Source: Nemertoderma westbladi (Eukaryota; Xenacoelomorpha; Nemertodermatida; Nemertodermatidae). Taken from it: a DNA stretch of 44,308 nt. Positions 1-9,900 of this stretch are shown here, one piece after another. The position numbers and the translations under genes were made by a program. Each line of letters starts with the position of its first letter. The first letter of the stretch is position 1. Location: NCBI GenBank assembly GCA_032718475.1, contig JAUCBJ010005883.1, positions 1 through 44,308 of the forward strand, given 5' to 3'. Below the pieces are notes generated by a model, which saw only the letters and a program-made list of their open reading frames with translations, was not told where the DNA came from and searched no databases.

Positions 1-307
1 TACTCATCCAAACAGGATGATTTATAGCTCATTAGAGAGCTGAAATGTTGGCCAATCACATGCAATATCTAACTCAAAAACCTCATTTTCACCTTAAGGT
101 ACCTTTTCGCTTTCACAGCCACATTTTACTATACGGAGATTGAAATAAGATATCGAAGAATCATTTAACAGAATTTAACATTAGTCATATTTAATTTTTG
201 TTTGTTTATTTTACATTCACCGTAATCGAACCCTTGAATCTCCAAATCTGATCCAACTACATCAGCCTCATTTGTACCAACTTCTATAATATGAAATACC
301 GGTACAC
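1..307. other. AT-rich intergenic sequence, no feature seen
   Basis: No coding exon, RNA gene or clear repeat boundary was found. It ends at the first copy of the 9-bp target-site duplication of the next element. Confidence 0.4.
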
Positions 308-316
308 ATATTATTT

Positions 317-529
317 GGGTAGGTGTAAAAGGCGGATCCGGATTCCAAAATTATCAATTAAGGGAAAGGAGCAGGTTACAGTGGCACGTTATTTTAACCA
401 AAACAATAAACTAAAGTCAATAGAACAGGTTATAGTTTTATTTTTGGGAGTTATAAAAATGTAAAAAAAATCGACTTCCGTAGGGACAATGTTAAATGTA
501 GAATCCGGATCCGCGTTTTACTCTGACCC
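317..529. mobile_element. 213-bp MITE with perfect 9-bp TSD
   Basis: The element is bounded by the direct repeat ATATTATTT at 308-316 and 530-538. Its ends are imperfect inverted repeats: GGGT...GGCGGATCCGGATTC on the left and the complement of GAATCCGGATCCGCG...GACCC on the right. There is no coding capacity. The interior contains the dispersed motif GGAGCAGGTTACAG followed by AACCAAAACAATAAAC. A 9-bp TSD is typical of Mutator-like (MULE) elements and also occurs in Merlin, so the superfamily is inferred and not proven. Confidence 0.75.
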
Positions 530-538
530 ATATTATTT

Positions 539-1029
539 GTGGTATCGGAGTTGATTCTAAGTAGACGGACATAGACTGCGTTTCAATCTAAGTCTGATTT
601 TTGTTTCACTAAACAGAGTTCACTCTGTTCAGTTTAGTACGAATTAGATTCATTGAGGCTGAGGCGGTGACGGTGGGTGGGGCAATGGTGTGAATTTAGC
701 CCCAAAATACAAATAAGTAGAATTAAAGTGTAACATTGATTGTGGACTATATTGAAATTAAATTATTAAAAAATTATTCTTTGATTCATATTTTTAACTT
801 ATTCATATTTCTTCTCAACCTGTTTTGTGGAATCACAATGGTGGATTGCATGAAAAAATTCGAGTATCTCTTTCTCAGTTTTCAAGGAAACTTTTGAAAA
901 ATAATGGCTGGTGTTAATTAGATTTTTAGGTATATTTACCAGTCGGTCATACTGTAGTAGAAGGACCAAGTGGCAAGTGCGACTAATTAGTTCAATATTT
1001 CGATATATTATAGGTGCCGGATTTACCGT
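539..1029. other. Intergenic, no supported gene
   Basis: AT-rich sequence. A minus-strand open frame of 84 codons (1053-799) resembles no family I know and has no convincing splice context. I treat it as chance. The remaining ADAM exons are expected further left on the minus strand, but none is recognisable here. Confidence 0.35.
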
Positions 1030-1208
1030 TTGAAAAACTAAAGTAGAAAACAAGTAATACAGCAGTATTTCATGGCCTACTTCTCACTTTCTCAATTCAT
1101 TCACGACATTGGGAAAATTATTTTGGTTTCCTAAACAAAATTCAATTTTTCTAAATTTTTTCTAACCGTTTAGAAACTTTTCACAGTGAACATTTTGAAA
1201 AAAAATCC
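1030..1208 (+). repeat. Interspersed repeat, paired with 35963-36145
   Basis: This segment matches the reverse complement of 35963-36145, with shared words such as AGTAGAAAACAAG, CTAAACAAAATT and TTTAGAAACTTTTC, and conserved order. It is non-coding, and its class is unknown. Confidence 0.6.
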
Positions 1209-1209
1209 T

Positions 1210-1290
1210 GGGGGGGGGGGGGGGTGTCACTGAATTACGACACCATTATACAATACAGTATACCAGGACATGGTGTTTAAGTATGGAAAT
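1210..1290. repeat. G-tract repeat
   Basis: A run of about 15 G is followed by GTGTCACTGAATTACGAC and, further on, CCAGGACATGGTG. Related G-tract units occur near 6400, 13245 and 38515 (plus) and near 4840 (minus). They look like ends of one degenerate interspersed family. Confidence 0.5.
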
Positions 1291-1354
1291 ACAAAATATA
1301 TACGTATACTTCCCCATACTTATTAAGGAGCGATTTATTGTTTAAATTAAATCA

Positions 1355-1361
1355 ACTTACC
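1355..1361 (-). promoter_or_regulatory. Splice donor of the ADAM exon
   Basis: On the minus strand the exon ends ...ATACG and is followed by GTAAGT, close to the eukaryotic consensus. The open frame would otherwise stop at the TAA inside this donor. Confidence 0.85.
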
Positions 1362-2100
1362 GTATATTGACTTGTTTGTAAATTAAATCCAAATTGTTTG
1401 CCAGAATCATAATATCTTTTGTAATTGAATCAACATCCGAATTATATTGCCGAAACATAAAGTAGTCAACAAAAATACAGAGTTCTATAAATTTATCGAA
1501 CGTTTTCGTGATTGACCTAGATAGTCTTGGTGCTTCGTAATCAAATACCCGAGAAAAGGATAGGTGACTCTGGCAATCTTTACAATAATAACATCCATGC
1601 ATTATTACATCCGCATCTGGAGTATCTGAATCTCTAACAAAATGTCCGCCAACATCATCAGTGTCAACAATCACTGTATTCTGATTGGACAACGTTATGA
1701 TCCCCTTGATAACGCCACCGCAGAGAGCCACAGCTGATAGATAGGTCTCGTTGCCTTGGAGATGACCCTGATAATGGCAGTTCTGTCTGTGTATTGGAAG
1801 TTTTCTCGGAACTGTGGCGTGTCGTCTGGTGTGAAACAACGTAGTCTTTGAGAACAAGTTATTGTGTGTTTTATATAGCATCAGAGGGTAATTGTTGGAT
1901 TCGTAAGAAATATTCATTGTTAATAAGTCCGGAAATTCGGTTTTATTATCAAGTTGAAAATCAGGAGGGAATGTTATTGAAACCGAACGGCGCAATCTCT
2001 TGTCTGCTCGCTGGTTTATCGACGAACTGTTTATAAATAACGCCAGAAATATAACGAGTGAGTTACGGAATAACCAGTTAGAAACAATAAGATCCATCAT
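1361..2100 (-). CDS. ADAM (M12B) metalloprotease, first coding exon
   Basis: This exon encodes the secretory N-terminus of an ADAM-family zinc metalloprotease (secreted or membrane-anchored sheddase). Residues 13-27 form a hydrophobic signal-peptide core. Residues 107-147 match the reprolysin propeptide: HRQNCHYQGHLQGNE, then ALCGG and an I/V-rich strand. HGCYYC at 168-173 may carry the cysteine switch. RLSR at 192-195 fits a furin-type cleavage site. Residues 203-247 (KFIELCIFVDYFMFRQYN...NLDLIYKQVNIR) are the start of the M12B catalytic domain. The HExxHxxGxxH zinc site would lie in a later exon beyond the left edge. The exon ends at 1361 at a strong donor (ATACG|GTAAGT), phase 2. ATG codons at 2100 and 2097 are both possible; the second is followed by G. 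The family is certain. Which ADAM it is, or whether it is closer to ADAMTS, cannot be decided. Confidence 0.85.
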
Positions 2101-2805
2101 TTACAATAATTATTATAATCAGTCATAGTAGCAGTAAGCCTACTTTGCATAACAAATTAAGTAATTGACGTTGGTGTAACTAATCAAAACGGTAATTGAC
2201 TTTAAAAATATGTGAATAACATTTTTGTCGTAGATATATACTAAAAAAAATGTAAGGTGACTAAAAATCATAATGATAAAATTGAGTATGTATATTCATT
2301 CACTCAACATTATTGAAGGATGGATAACTCGAATATAAATATAAACACTTCCAAATTAAATATAACTATAAATATGCTTGCATACTCCCCTTTAAAATAT
2401 GTGACTTTATTGACAAATTATTTATTTATATATATATTATATTACTTAAAATGAATAATAAATAAGGTATTAATAATGGTAATAATAAATAAGATAATAA
2501 ATTAAAAAACGTTCTAGAACATTGATATATATAAATTTTTACAAAAGTTCAAGAAAAAATATTTTTGTTCGAGAACATCTAAAAGAAAAGATAATTAATC
2601 AATTTTTAGATTTTTCATGCCAGATTGTATACGTAAGATTTTCAATTAGAGGGCCTACTTCGGCTATTACAATCCTCCACTTAGCCTACCATATTAACAA
2701 ATTAAACATTATATTCTCTGGAACAAAACATTTGTAATATAATATTCAAAAATGAATGCCTACAATATATGGTAGGAGGTACTATCTTACTAATATAAAC
2801 AATTT
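2101..2805. other. AT-rich upstream region of the ADAM gene
   Basis: Very AT-rich sequence that should hold the 5' UTR and promoter of the minus-strand ADAM gene, or an upstream intron. I see no clear core promoter element. The plus-strand open frame at 2522-2737 is low-complexity and not supported. Confidence 0.35.
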
Positions 2806-3160
2806 GGAAGACATATTTTGCCCAAATTATTCTACAAATCTTTATCATATTGCTTGAAATTTGAAACACAACTAGTTCAACTCACCGTGGTTGTTAACAT
2901 GAAGCCGGAATTTTCTATTTCGCCTTAACATTTTTTTTATAAGCGTTTTAAAAAAGTGTCTTTTGCGAAATTGCACATCTCCTATCATCGCCATTCTTCA
3001 CATTAGTGGTAATTTTTTCATATCATTAGAAAGCTTGCGTTGCAAGGATTCCAAATATGTAACAATATCTGACTTTCGCTGAGAAACAACTGAGATATAG
3101 GCGTTCAAAGATTGCAAGAAGTATCATTCGCTGTTGAAGTGTAGGCTGCCATTTATTATA
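2806..3160 (-). repeat. Interspersed repeat, inverted relative to 38217-38520
   Basis: Extended similarity to the reverse complement of 38217-38520. Shared words include TGCTTGAAATTTGAAACACA, AACAACCACGGTGAG (complement) and GGATTCCAAATATGTAAC. More diverged relatives lie at 4840-5165 and 6220-6460. It is non-coding, and probably a non-autonomous element. Confidence 0.65.
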
Positions 3161-3319
3161 TTTAATAAATACTTTTTTTTTAATTCTAGAACGTGTTTGA
3201 AATAGATTTCCTCTTGGGTATAATTTATATTTTATGCTTTCATGGATTCCAAATATGTAACATAATCTGAATTTCGTGATAAAATAGCGGCTACGATTTA
3301 CTCATACATAAAAATATGC

Positions 3320-3470
3320 ACCAAATAATATCAGAAAACACTGACATTTTTCACCAAATTATATGTTTTTTCACCAATATATTTGTTATGCACCAAATAA
3401 GATATTATTTTCACCAAATAATATCACTTTGTCACCAATTAATATCACTTGGATACCACCAAATTGTATA
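3320..3470. repeat. Short tandem motif CACCAAATAATATCA
   Basis: Degenerate repeats of CACCAAAT(A/T)ATAT spaced about 20-30 bp apart. Read on the other strand, TTGGTG resembles the neighbouring TTTTGGTGGAAAGTGAGCC minisatellite, so the two may share an origin. Confidence 0.5.
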
Positions 3471-3504
3471 CCGCATATCACAGACTATGTAAACAGAAAG
3501 TCGT

Positions 3505-3910
3505 CTGAAAATTTAAGTGATACGTTTTGGGGTAGAAGTGAGCTATTTTGGTGGAAAGTGAGCCATTTTGGTGGAAAGTGAGCCGTTTTGGTGGAAAGTG
3601 ACTTTTTTTAACTAATCAATTTTGTGCAAAAATAAATTTTAAGTGATACGTTTTGGTGTAGAAGTGAGGTATTTTGGTGGAAAGTGAGCCGTTTTGGTAG
3701 AAAATGAGCCGTTTTGGTGGAAAGTGAGCCGTTTTGGTGGAAAGTGAGCCGTTTTGGTGGAAAGTGATTTTTTTAACTAATCGATTTGGTGCAAAAAGAA
3801 AATTTAAGTGATATGTTTTGGTGTAGAAGTGAGCTATTTTGGTGGAAAGTGAGCCGTTTTGGCAGAAAAGTAATTTTTTTTAACTAATCGATTTGGTGCA
3901 AAAAGCTATC
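3505..3910. repeat. Minisatellite of about 20 bp with higher-order structure
   Basis: Units of TTTTGGTGGAAAGTGAGCCG repeat head to tail. They are grouped in three blocks, each opening with AAGTGATA(C/T)GTTTTGG near 3514, 3642 and 3806 and closing with TTTTTTAACTAATC and a TGCAAAAA run. The blocks differ in the number of 20-bp units, as expected from unequal exchange or slippage. Confidence 0.8.
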
Positions 3911-4800
3911 TAAATTGGTGGAAAATTATTTGTTGCGTAAAATAGCTGGGATTTGGGCGTTTCAAAGTTGCATGATATATTCCAATCCTGGAAATATTCC
4001 CCGTGCGAAAGTGATTTTAAGTACAATGAACACTGTAGCGGTTATGCAACTGTACAATACGCACACACCAACGCCACAAATTGTTAAGAAATTGATAAAT
4101 GACTACAAAATAAATGAATGCCAACAATCGACTAGCCCAGTACATTTATTCAGTATTTACTCTGTATACACAATACTGGACACTTCCGGTAATGTTTTGC
4201 TATACAGTACAATAGAGCCAGGTGCGACTAATTAATTTATTTAACTAACCAATGCCAAATGGCCGAGCAGCAAAACATTCTCATAAATATAGCCAAAGTG
4301 AGGCCAATTACTACAACAGTTAGTAGAGGAGAGGGTATATCAATCATAATAGTTGAAGTTTTACTAAGTTTAAGCTGCTCGCGTTTTTTTTTCCTGCTTG
4401 TTCACTGTGAAAAAGTTTTGATATTATCTACAACTGAGGATAGCTACCAACGGGTCGCATCCATTCGTATGTAATTTCAAACACAACCTTAAAAATTGGG
4501 ATAACTTTTTTTAGAAATGCCTGTAAAATTGTTACACTACCGTTTTTCACAGGATTATTTTTTGACAGAAAATGGCATAATAAAAAAAGCTAAAGAATAT
4601 ATCACGTATATACATGCAGTATTCAAATCATTATATTAAGTTGGACATTCCACTTTATTACAAACTTGTTTCAGATGGGGCAGAATATTATAGATTATTA
4701 TCTAACAAAATAAATCCTATGAAATCATTTATGGATTTGGAAGATAAAAACCATCCTCGATATGTCCCACGTGATACTCAGTACAGATATTAGTGCGGAT
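3911..4800. other. Intergenic, no supported gene
   Basis: Plus-strand open frames at 3915-4235 and 4259-4474 show no domain or conserved motif and start inside repeat sequence. I see nothing else that can be supported. Confidence 0.35.
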
Positions 4801-4814
4801 AACAGATATTTGGT

Positions 4815-5170
4815 ATCCATATACACCATGCACGAAACGCCCCCCACCCCCAAATTTTTGTTACAAATCTTAATGAGATTGCATGAAATTTGAAACAGAG
4901 ATAGGTTCATCTTCCCCCCTCCTGAATGGGAGAGCCGGAATTTTTATTTTTGCTTTCATTCTTTTGCTATAAGCGTTTAAAAAAGTGTCTCCGTCGATTA
5001 ATGCATGTACCTGTACATGTCGTACTGCTGTTATTCTCGTTGGTGCCAATAGAAAACTGGCCGTGCCTTGCAAGTATCAAATTTCAAATTTGGTTGGGAA
5101 ATAGTGAAACATGGGCATTCGAAAGTTGCATGTATTTGCTTCCCCTGCAGGCCATTTATTCTATTTAATA
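4815..5170 (-). repeat. Diverged copy of the 2.8/38.2-kb interspersed repeat
   Basis: Shares the C-run, the ACAAATCTTAATGAGATTGC and TGAAATTTGAAAC words, and the TATAAGCGTTTAAAAAAGTG core with 2806-3160 and, inverted, with 6220-6440 and 38217-38520. Confidence 0.55.
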
Positions 5171-6215
5171 AATACACAATGTTCTAGAACATTTTGCTAA
5201 TGTATGAATAATACTAGACTTTTATTATCTACTGTAGGCATTGCATTGTTGCCCAGCCATTTAAGGTGACAATTACCCCCAACGGAAGTAAAATTTTCGA
5301 AAATTGACAAAATTATCTGTTTTTTGTACTTTGATAGAAGGGCTTTCGTGTGGTAACATTGGTTTTCACCGTCGAATGAATCTTTCACCACGAAACAGCA
5401 CTTTTCAAAATTTCACTATTTCATCGATAAAATTTTAAAAATGAAAAAAATGACACACAGAAATATCATAATATTTGTGTAAACTGTTATGGCTCATATT
5501 CATGACTCTGTATAAAACACCTTTTTCTCAGTGTATCGATTTTGACTTTCTTCATCACTAATCTTACTATTAGTAAGTAATATAGTAGTATAATCTTACT
5601 AATCTTAATATCCTACTTTTTCATTTTTACTCAATTGTCATCACACATATACCAAAATGTTCAGCAGCTAGATAATCGTGAGTATTGGTTTTGTAAAGCA
5701 TGGCCATTTGAATCTTGTCTATCACAAAATATTAGATTCACAAAAATATAGTCCAAATATAATAAAGCCATAACATAAATTTTTCAAAAGTAATGATTTT
5801 GACATTGTGCCGATATTTTCATAGAAGATTGCCTACAAACATATCTAGGTCCACAATGTCTTGGACCGAGAATTTCAGCCCAGGGGGTATTACTGTTCCT
5901 TAAACATGGCATATTTTACATAAAAGCCTCATCATTTATACTACATTTGAAAAAAACCGACCAGCACAAAAAGTGCCATATTTTTCGAACAAAACGGGTT
6001 TACGAAGCTATCCGTACTCATTTTTCATAGCAAAAGATCACAGATCTTTGTGTTAAGTTTCAGAATAGTAGGTTTATAAATAAAAAAAATAGATTTGGGG
6101 AAATGGTCCCCTCAAGAAATAAACAAATGTTCTAGACATTCTATTAAGTCTTGATATTCTATTACTGACACTTACTGTCATTAACATATCACTATAAGGT
6201 TGAAGAATAACTGCA
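5171..6215. other. AT-rich intergenic region
   Basis: No gene, RNA or bounded element recognised. Scattered TTCTAGAAC-like words recur (5181, 6130) but define no structure. Confidence 0.35.
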
Positions 6216-6219
6216 GTAC

Positions 6220-6460
6220 GATTGGTGCAATATCGACGGAGACACTTTTTTTAAACGCTTATAGCTAAATAATAAAAACATAAATAAAATAGCTGCAATA
6301 TGCAATATGCTGAAATAAAGAAGATTATTAAGATTATTATAAAATGATCAGTAATGTTTCAAATTTCATGCAATCTCATTACGATTTATAAAAAAAATTT
6401 GGGCGGGGGCGTGCGTGCCACTAAATTACGACAGTATATTCCAGGACTAAGATAGTAAAT
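6220..6460 (+). repeat. Diverged copy of the 2.8/38.2-kb interspersed repeat
   Basis: Contains GGAGACACTTTTTTTAAACGC, GTTTCAAATTTCATGCAATC and a G-tract followed by CACTAAATTACGAC. It is the inverted counterpart of 4815-5170. Confidence 0.55.
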
Positions 6461-6681
6461 GCCGTGTGTAACAGCAATAAGAAAAAGTACATTGATCACC
6501 TGAAAACGATTTTTCATATTAAATATATCAGCTATACTTTTCGACAAAAAAAACCCAATTGTGTTTCTGATTCTGAAACATTTTAAGTGCATATTTTCCC
6601 TTTGAGGCGGTTCATAAAACCACCAAATTTAATCTGAAAATTGCTGTTGCATTTTCATTTACGAATAAAATTTCCACTTTT

Positions 6682-6687
6682 TTTATT
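6682..6687 (-). terminator. Candidate polyadenylation signal for VIRMA
   Basis: TTTATT on the plus strand reads AATAAA on the minus strand, about 285 bp past the VIRMA stop codon. It is the clearest canonical hexamer in a very AT-rich 3' flank, so confidence is modest. Confidence 0.35.
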
Positions 6688-6970
6688 CTAATTTCCATAA
6701 TATTTTAAGTTTCCCATTTACATGGAAAAATAGCGGTCTAACAAAGTACAAGAAAATGTGTCCCCTGGTGAAACATTGACAATTTGATAATCACATTTTT
6801 TGTACAGATCAGATCAGAACCGTTAAAACAAATCACATATAATTTAACAATACAACAGAAAATTATAAGTCCGATCCCGCAATAAACATATTGTAGCTTA
6901 TCCTATATACTAAACTACGAGTATTTAATGAAATAAAAGACCTGCTAATAATATAATAAACCTCCAAGTT

Positions 6971-9900
6971 TTATCTAGTGAACGAACGTTGATTCCAGCG
7001 ATCATCTCGGCCCCTGTTGCCAAGGTTACCCCGGAAATTAATAACGCCACGAGGCGACCCGAATCGATCCGGCCGCCGCATATAGAACGAGGGCGGGGCC
7101 GGCAAGTAGATGGGTGCGCCGGTCCGGCTGTCCATGGGCGGGGGGAGCGGTCTTCTGAACCCCCCGAACGCCCCCCCACGGTTGAACGGGAGCCGCATCT
7201 GCGGCCGCATGGGGGCGTACGCCGCGAGTCCGCGCGGACCGGAAACGAACCCGCCGGGACGGATCCCCCGACCCCGACCCATCCCGTGGAATGGCGGTCG
7301 TCCTGGCGACGAGAAACTACTGTCCCGCATTGGGGAAGACTCATCCCCTCTCCTTATCATTTTATCCCGGTTCTGTATTTCTCCGCTGGAGGCGTCCTTC
7401 CCGGCAACCTCGGAAGGTTCCTTATCGTCCGCTTCCTCTTCCAACATAAGGAAGTCGTCGACATGCATACTGGGAGCCCGAGATGTGTTCATTTTTCGCT
7501 GCCGGAAGAAATCGTTGGGTCTCGCTGAACCCACGATCGTCCCTCTGCCTAGAGACCCCCGAGTCATCCCTCGCGCATACAGATTCGGTCGCATTATTAT
7601 GTTACCGCGCTTGAGATTTCCCGCGGTGATTAACGATTCTCCTTTAGCCATGGCGGCCCCGGCGGGCGGGACCCGGATACTACGACGAGACGGCGACGTG
7701 TCGTATCGGGTGAGTTTCACCGATTTCGTCACATCGCACTCCAAATCGAAGCCGTCGAGACTTTGCTCCGCAAATTCGATCAAGTCCAGCAGTTCCTGAT
7801 TGTCGTCGGACGGCTCCTCGTGTTCATAGAATATCCGGGGCCAATACAACTCGGGGACTTCGTCGGTGCAGAATTCTACAACAGTTCGGGACGCAAACTG
7901 ATCGACTAGGGAGCGAACTTCCAGGAGAGTTTCCGGAGTGTTCTCAGAAGCCGAATCGACCACAGTGTTGCTGACAAATTGTACAATTACAGCGATACTA
8001 TCCTTTATATTATCTAATACCTCAGTTGCATCTCCTTCCTTATAAAGACCAATAGCAGTTGATTCAATTCTTTCCAGAAGTTTAGGAATGTCTTCCTTCT
8101 GGAATAATGAATCTAGGATCTTCTTGGAAACCGCCTCATTCCGTCTCATGTATTCGTCATCGTCACTGGAGGAGCAGCCGATTAGAACCTGAATGAAGGT
8201 CAGACAATCTGGGAACGCGGCCACAAATTCTTTGGAGTCGATTTTATTAAGACGTTTACAGACAGTAATCAGAGAGTCGTTGTCGGAAACGGTTTCATTT
8301 AGTTTAGTAAATCCAAAGTTTGTGCCGCATAGAGTCGTTAGAAGGTGTAATCCAGTGGAGTAGGTTGACCATGGTTGATTAGAATCCAAAATGTGGTCGA
8401 CAACCCCTTTAATGATAACGGTTAGCCACTCGGCTGCTGGGAGGTTGTCTACAACGTATTGCGGCGGTACACCATCGGTTGTAAAGGTAGTCGGCTGTAA
8501 CGAAGTTCCGATATCGCATAGATGTTGCAGCACATTGAGAACAATCTCCTGGAGTTTCTCTAGCCCTGGTCGTTGAATTTTTAACAAGTCTAACAAAGAG
8601 TTGTTGAGTAGACGCTCATATTTCTCATCTACTTTGGTGGTTGAGGTCGCCCGGTTCAGCGACAATATGGCTGCCTTGATGGCGGGCTGAGTGGAAACTT
8701 CCTCGAAAAATTCCAAAACGCGACAGATGGAAGAGGAGAATCCTAGAGCGACAGACTGTTTATCCTCATCAAGGATCTCATCGCCAACGACGTCTAACAC
8801 AACCCTGGCTATGAACGTCGATGATGCCGCCGACAAGTCGGCGATCTGCGATACGAGACGACGTAAGTTCTGTTGAACTTCCGCACAACTAGAGGAACAC
8901 AAAGTCGCGACAACGCTAGAAATCTCAGGAGTCAAACCGAGAACGTGAGCGCTCCAGAGCTTTCTTCGGTTCGCTAGAAGATCCAACTCATCCCCGGTTA
9001 ACTCGAGTCTCGTATGCATCGGAAGAGTGACTGGCAACAGATCGGAGAAGAGTATCAAACCGGATATAAATGCCGGGGGGCTGGTCACAATGTATTCTAC
9101 AACAATCTTAAGCATGAGCAACCAGGGACTGCTACTGATATCCGGTTGGGTCTTAACTGATATCCTCTTTGTGTAGGAAAGCAACAACTCGCGAATTAGA
9201 TAGAGAAGCGGCGAGTATCTGGAACTTGGAGAAGAACTTACATCGCCGAAACCTGGAGAATAGATATGTTGGGGAAACGGGACGCAGAACAGTGTGTGTA
9301 AGAGCACTAACTGATGCACAAGTCTAGTGTCCTTAAAATCAACTCTAATGTCCGACTCTAACAATTCCTTCATCATGTGTCTTAATATATCCAACGCGAG
9401 CCAAACTAGATAACTCGACAGCAGGGCGACGTATGAGGAAGGCCGAACTCCGGCATTCCAATCGGTTACCCAGAAACTCGTCGATTTACTGAGAACCAAC
9501 AGGAATGTATCCATTGCGCTACTGGAAAATAGATGTAGATTTGTGATGCGCCAGGATATTTCTCCTTGTTTATCACCTTGTAGCTCCTCTGATATCGGCA
9601 TCAGTAAGTGGTGGATAGCACGGAAAACGGTGATAAAACTCGGGGCTAAGTTGACAAAATGACCATCGAGGTCATCGAGGTTCGTCTTAAGATACCCAAC
9701 CAAACTCGGCACCGAATTGGGGTTTAACATTAGCTGGCTGTCGTGGATGCCCACCAACCACTTGGCGATGTTCCTCAATTTACCCCGATTGCGTCCGCGG
9801 ACACATATGCGTTTGATGCGTTCGACTCTTGTTGCTAGGTTACCGATATCGTGATTATGCTCGACAACTGTTAGAAGGATGGACACAGCATAGTGCCATG

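Noticed and set aside
799-1053. 84-codon minus-strand frame as the second ADAM exon
   Set aside because: It has no similarity to the reprolysin domain expected after VNIR and no supported acceptor.
6989-7799. Plus-strand open frames opposite the VIRMA C-terminus
   Set aside because: Shadows of the RG/Pro-rich tail, with no independent evidence.
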